14,412 nucleotides of DNA from an uncultured Bacteroidales bacterium. Lineage in GTDB: Bacteria > Bacteroidota > Bacteroidia > Bacteroidales > F082. The position numbers were made by a program, and so were the translations under genes. Under the pieces are notes generated by a model that was not told where the DNA came from, made no database searches, and was given only the letters and a program-made list of their open reading frames with translations. This document shows, one piece after another, positions 14,358-14,412 of the stretch (within the stretch, counting starts at the first letter, position 1; every line of letters starts with the position of its first letter). The stretch spans positions 1 through 14,412 of the forward strand of contig CALAZZ010000205.1 in the NCBI GenBank assembly GCA_937926515.1. Direction: 5' to 3'.

Positions 14358-14412
14358 AATGTTTCTTTACTGTGCTATAGGTGTTATGATTAATGCAGCT
14401 TTTAATATAGCT
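14358..14412 (+). repeat. 120-bp-period direct repeat, copy 2 (truncated by window end)
   Basis: Identical to 14238-14292 over all 55 bases up to the end of the window, so the shared length is at least 55 bp and the array may continue beyond the edge. The 65 bp between the copies contain the CTTYGTG heptamers and a short ATAACAC that is complementary to GTGTTAT inside each copy. Confidence 0.9.

Noticed and set aside
14238..14412. CRISPR array
   Set aside because: Repeat length of at least 55 bp with a 120-bp period, only two copies visible and no cas genes nearby do not fit.

Overview
The window looks like chromosome from a Bacteroidota (Bacteroidetes) bacterium. The evidence is the protein set: a TonB-dependent receptor with an N-terminal carboxypeptidase-regulatory-like domain, a member of the Bacteroidetes 'putative porin' family, and an alginate-export-type barrel. 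It is supported by AT-rich intergenic DNA, a general lack of Shine-Dalgarno sequences, and several TAnnTTTG (-7 type) promoter elements at sensible distances upstream of genes. No phage, transposase, CRISPR, tRNA or rRNA sequence was found.

Layout. (1) 3-599 (+): the 3' part of a DUF5694-like gene that begins outside the window. (2) 600-904: a promoter, a candidate 24-codon leader ORF and an AT-rich inverted repeat ahead of the arginine genes. (3) 905-5206 (+): argB-argD-argC-argJ, tightly packed (gaps of 10, -8 and 13 nt). This is the full route from N-acetylglutamate to ornithine with acetyl recycling by ArgJ. (4) 5249-8256 (-): transcribed in the order Rrf2-family regulator, alginate-export-like outer-membrane barrel, small cupin, patatin-like hydrolase. 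(5) 8257-8528: a divergent control region with a striking cluster of inverted repeats. (6) 8529-13081 (+): TonB-dependent receptor, then a 'putative porin', the latter with a promoter element almost touching its ATG. (7) 13336-14166 (-): a DjlA-like membrane-anchored TerB/J-domain cochaperone. (8) 14238-14412: a 120-bp-period direct repeat running off the right end.

How the parts work together. The arginine operon should supply ornithine. ArgB starts directly at its first strand and lacks the N-terminal helix of arginine-inhibited NAG kinases, so control may be transcriptional or translational through the leader, or may act on ArgJ. The Rrf2 regulator keeps three cysteines suited to an Fe-S cluster and sits across a shared control region from the receptor. 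It may therefore govern both arms, but this is inference from position and palindromes only.

No clearly new multi-gene system is visible. The best leads are the phased TGTTC/GAACA operator array at 8370-8405, the leader ORF upstream of argB, and the 120-bp repeat with four helically phased CTTYGTG heptamers at the right edge.
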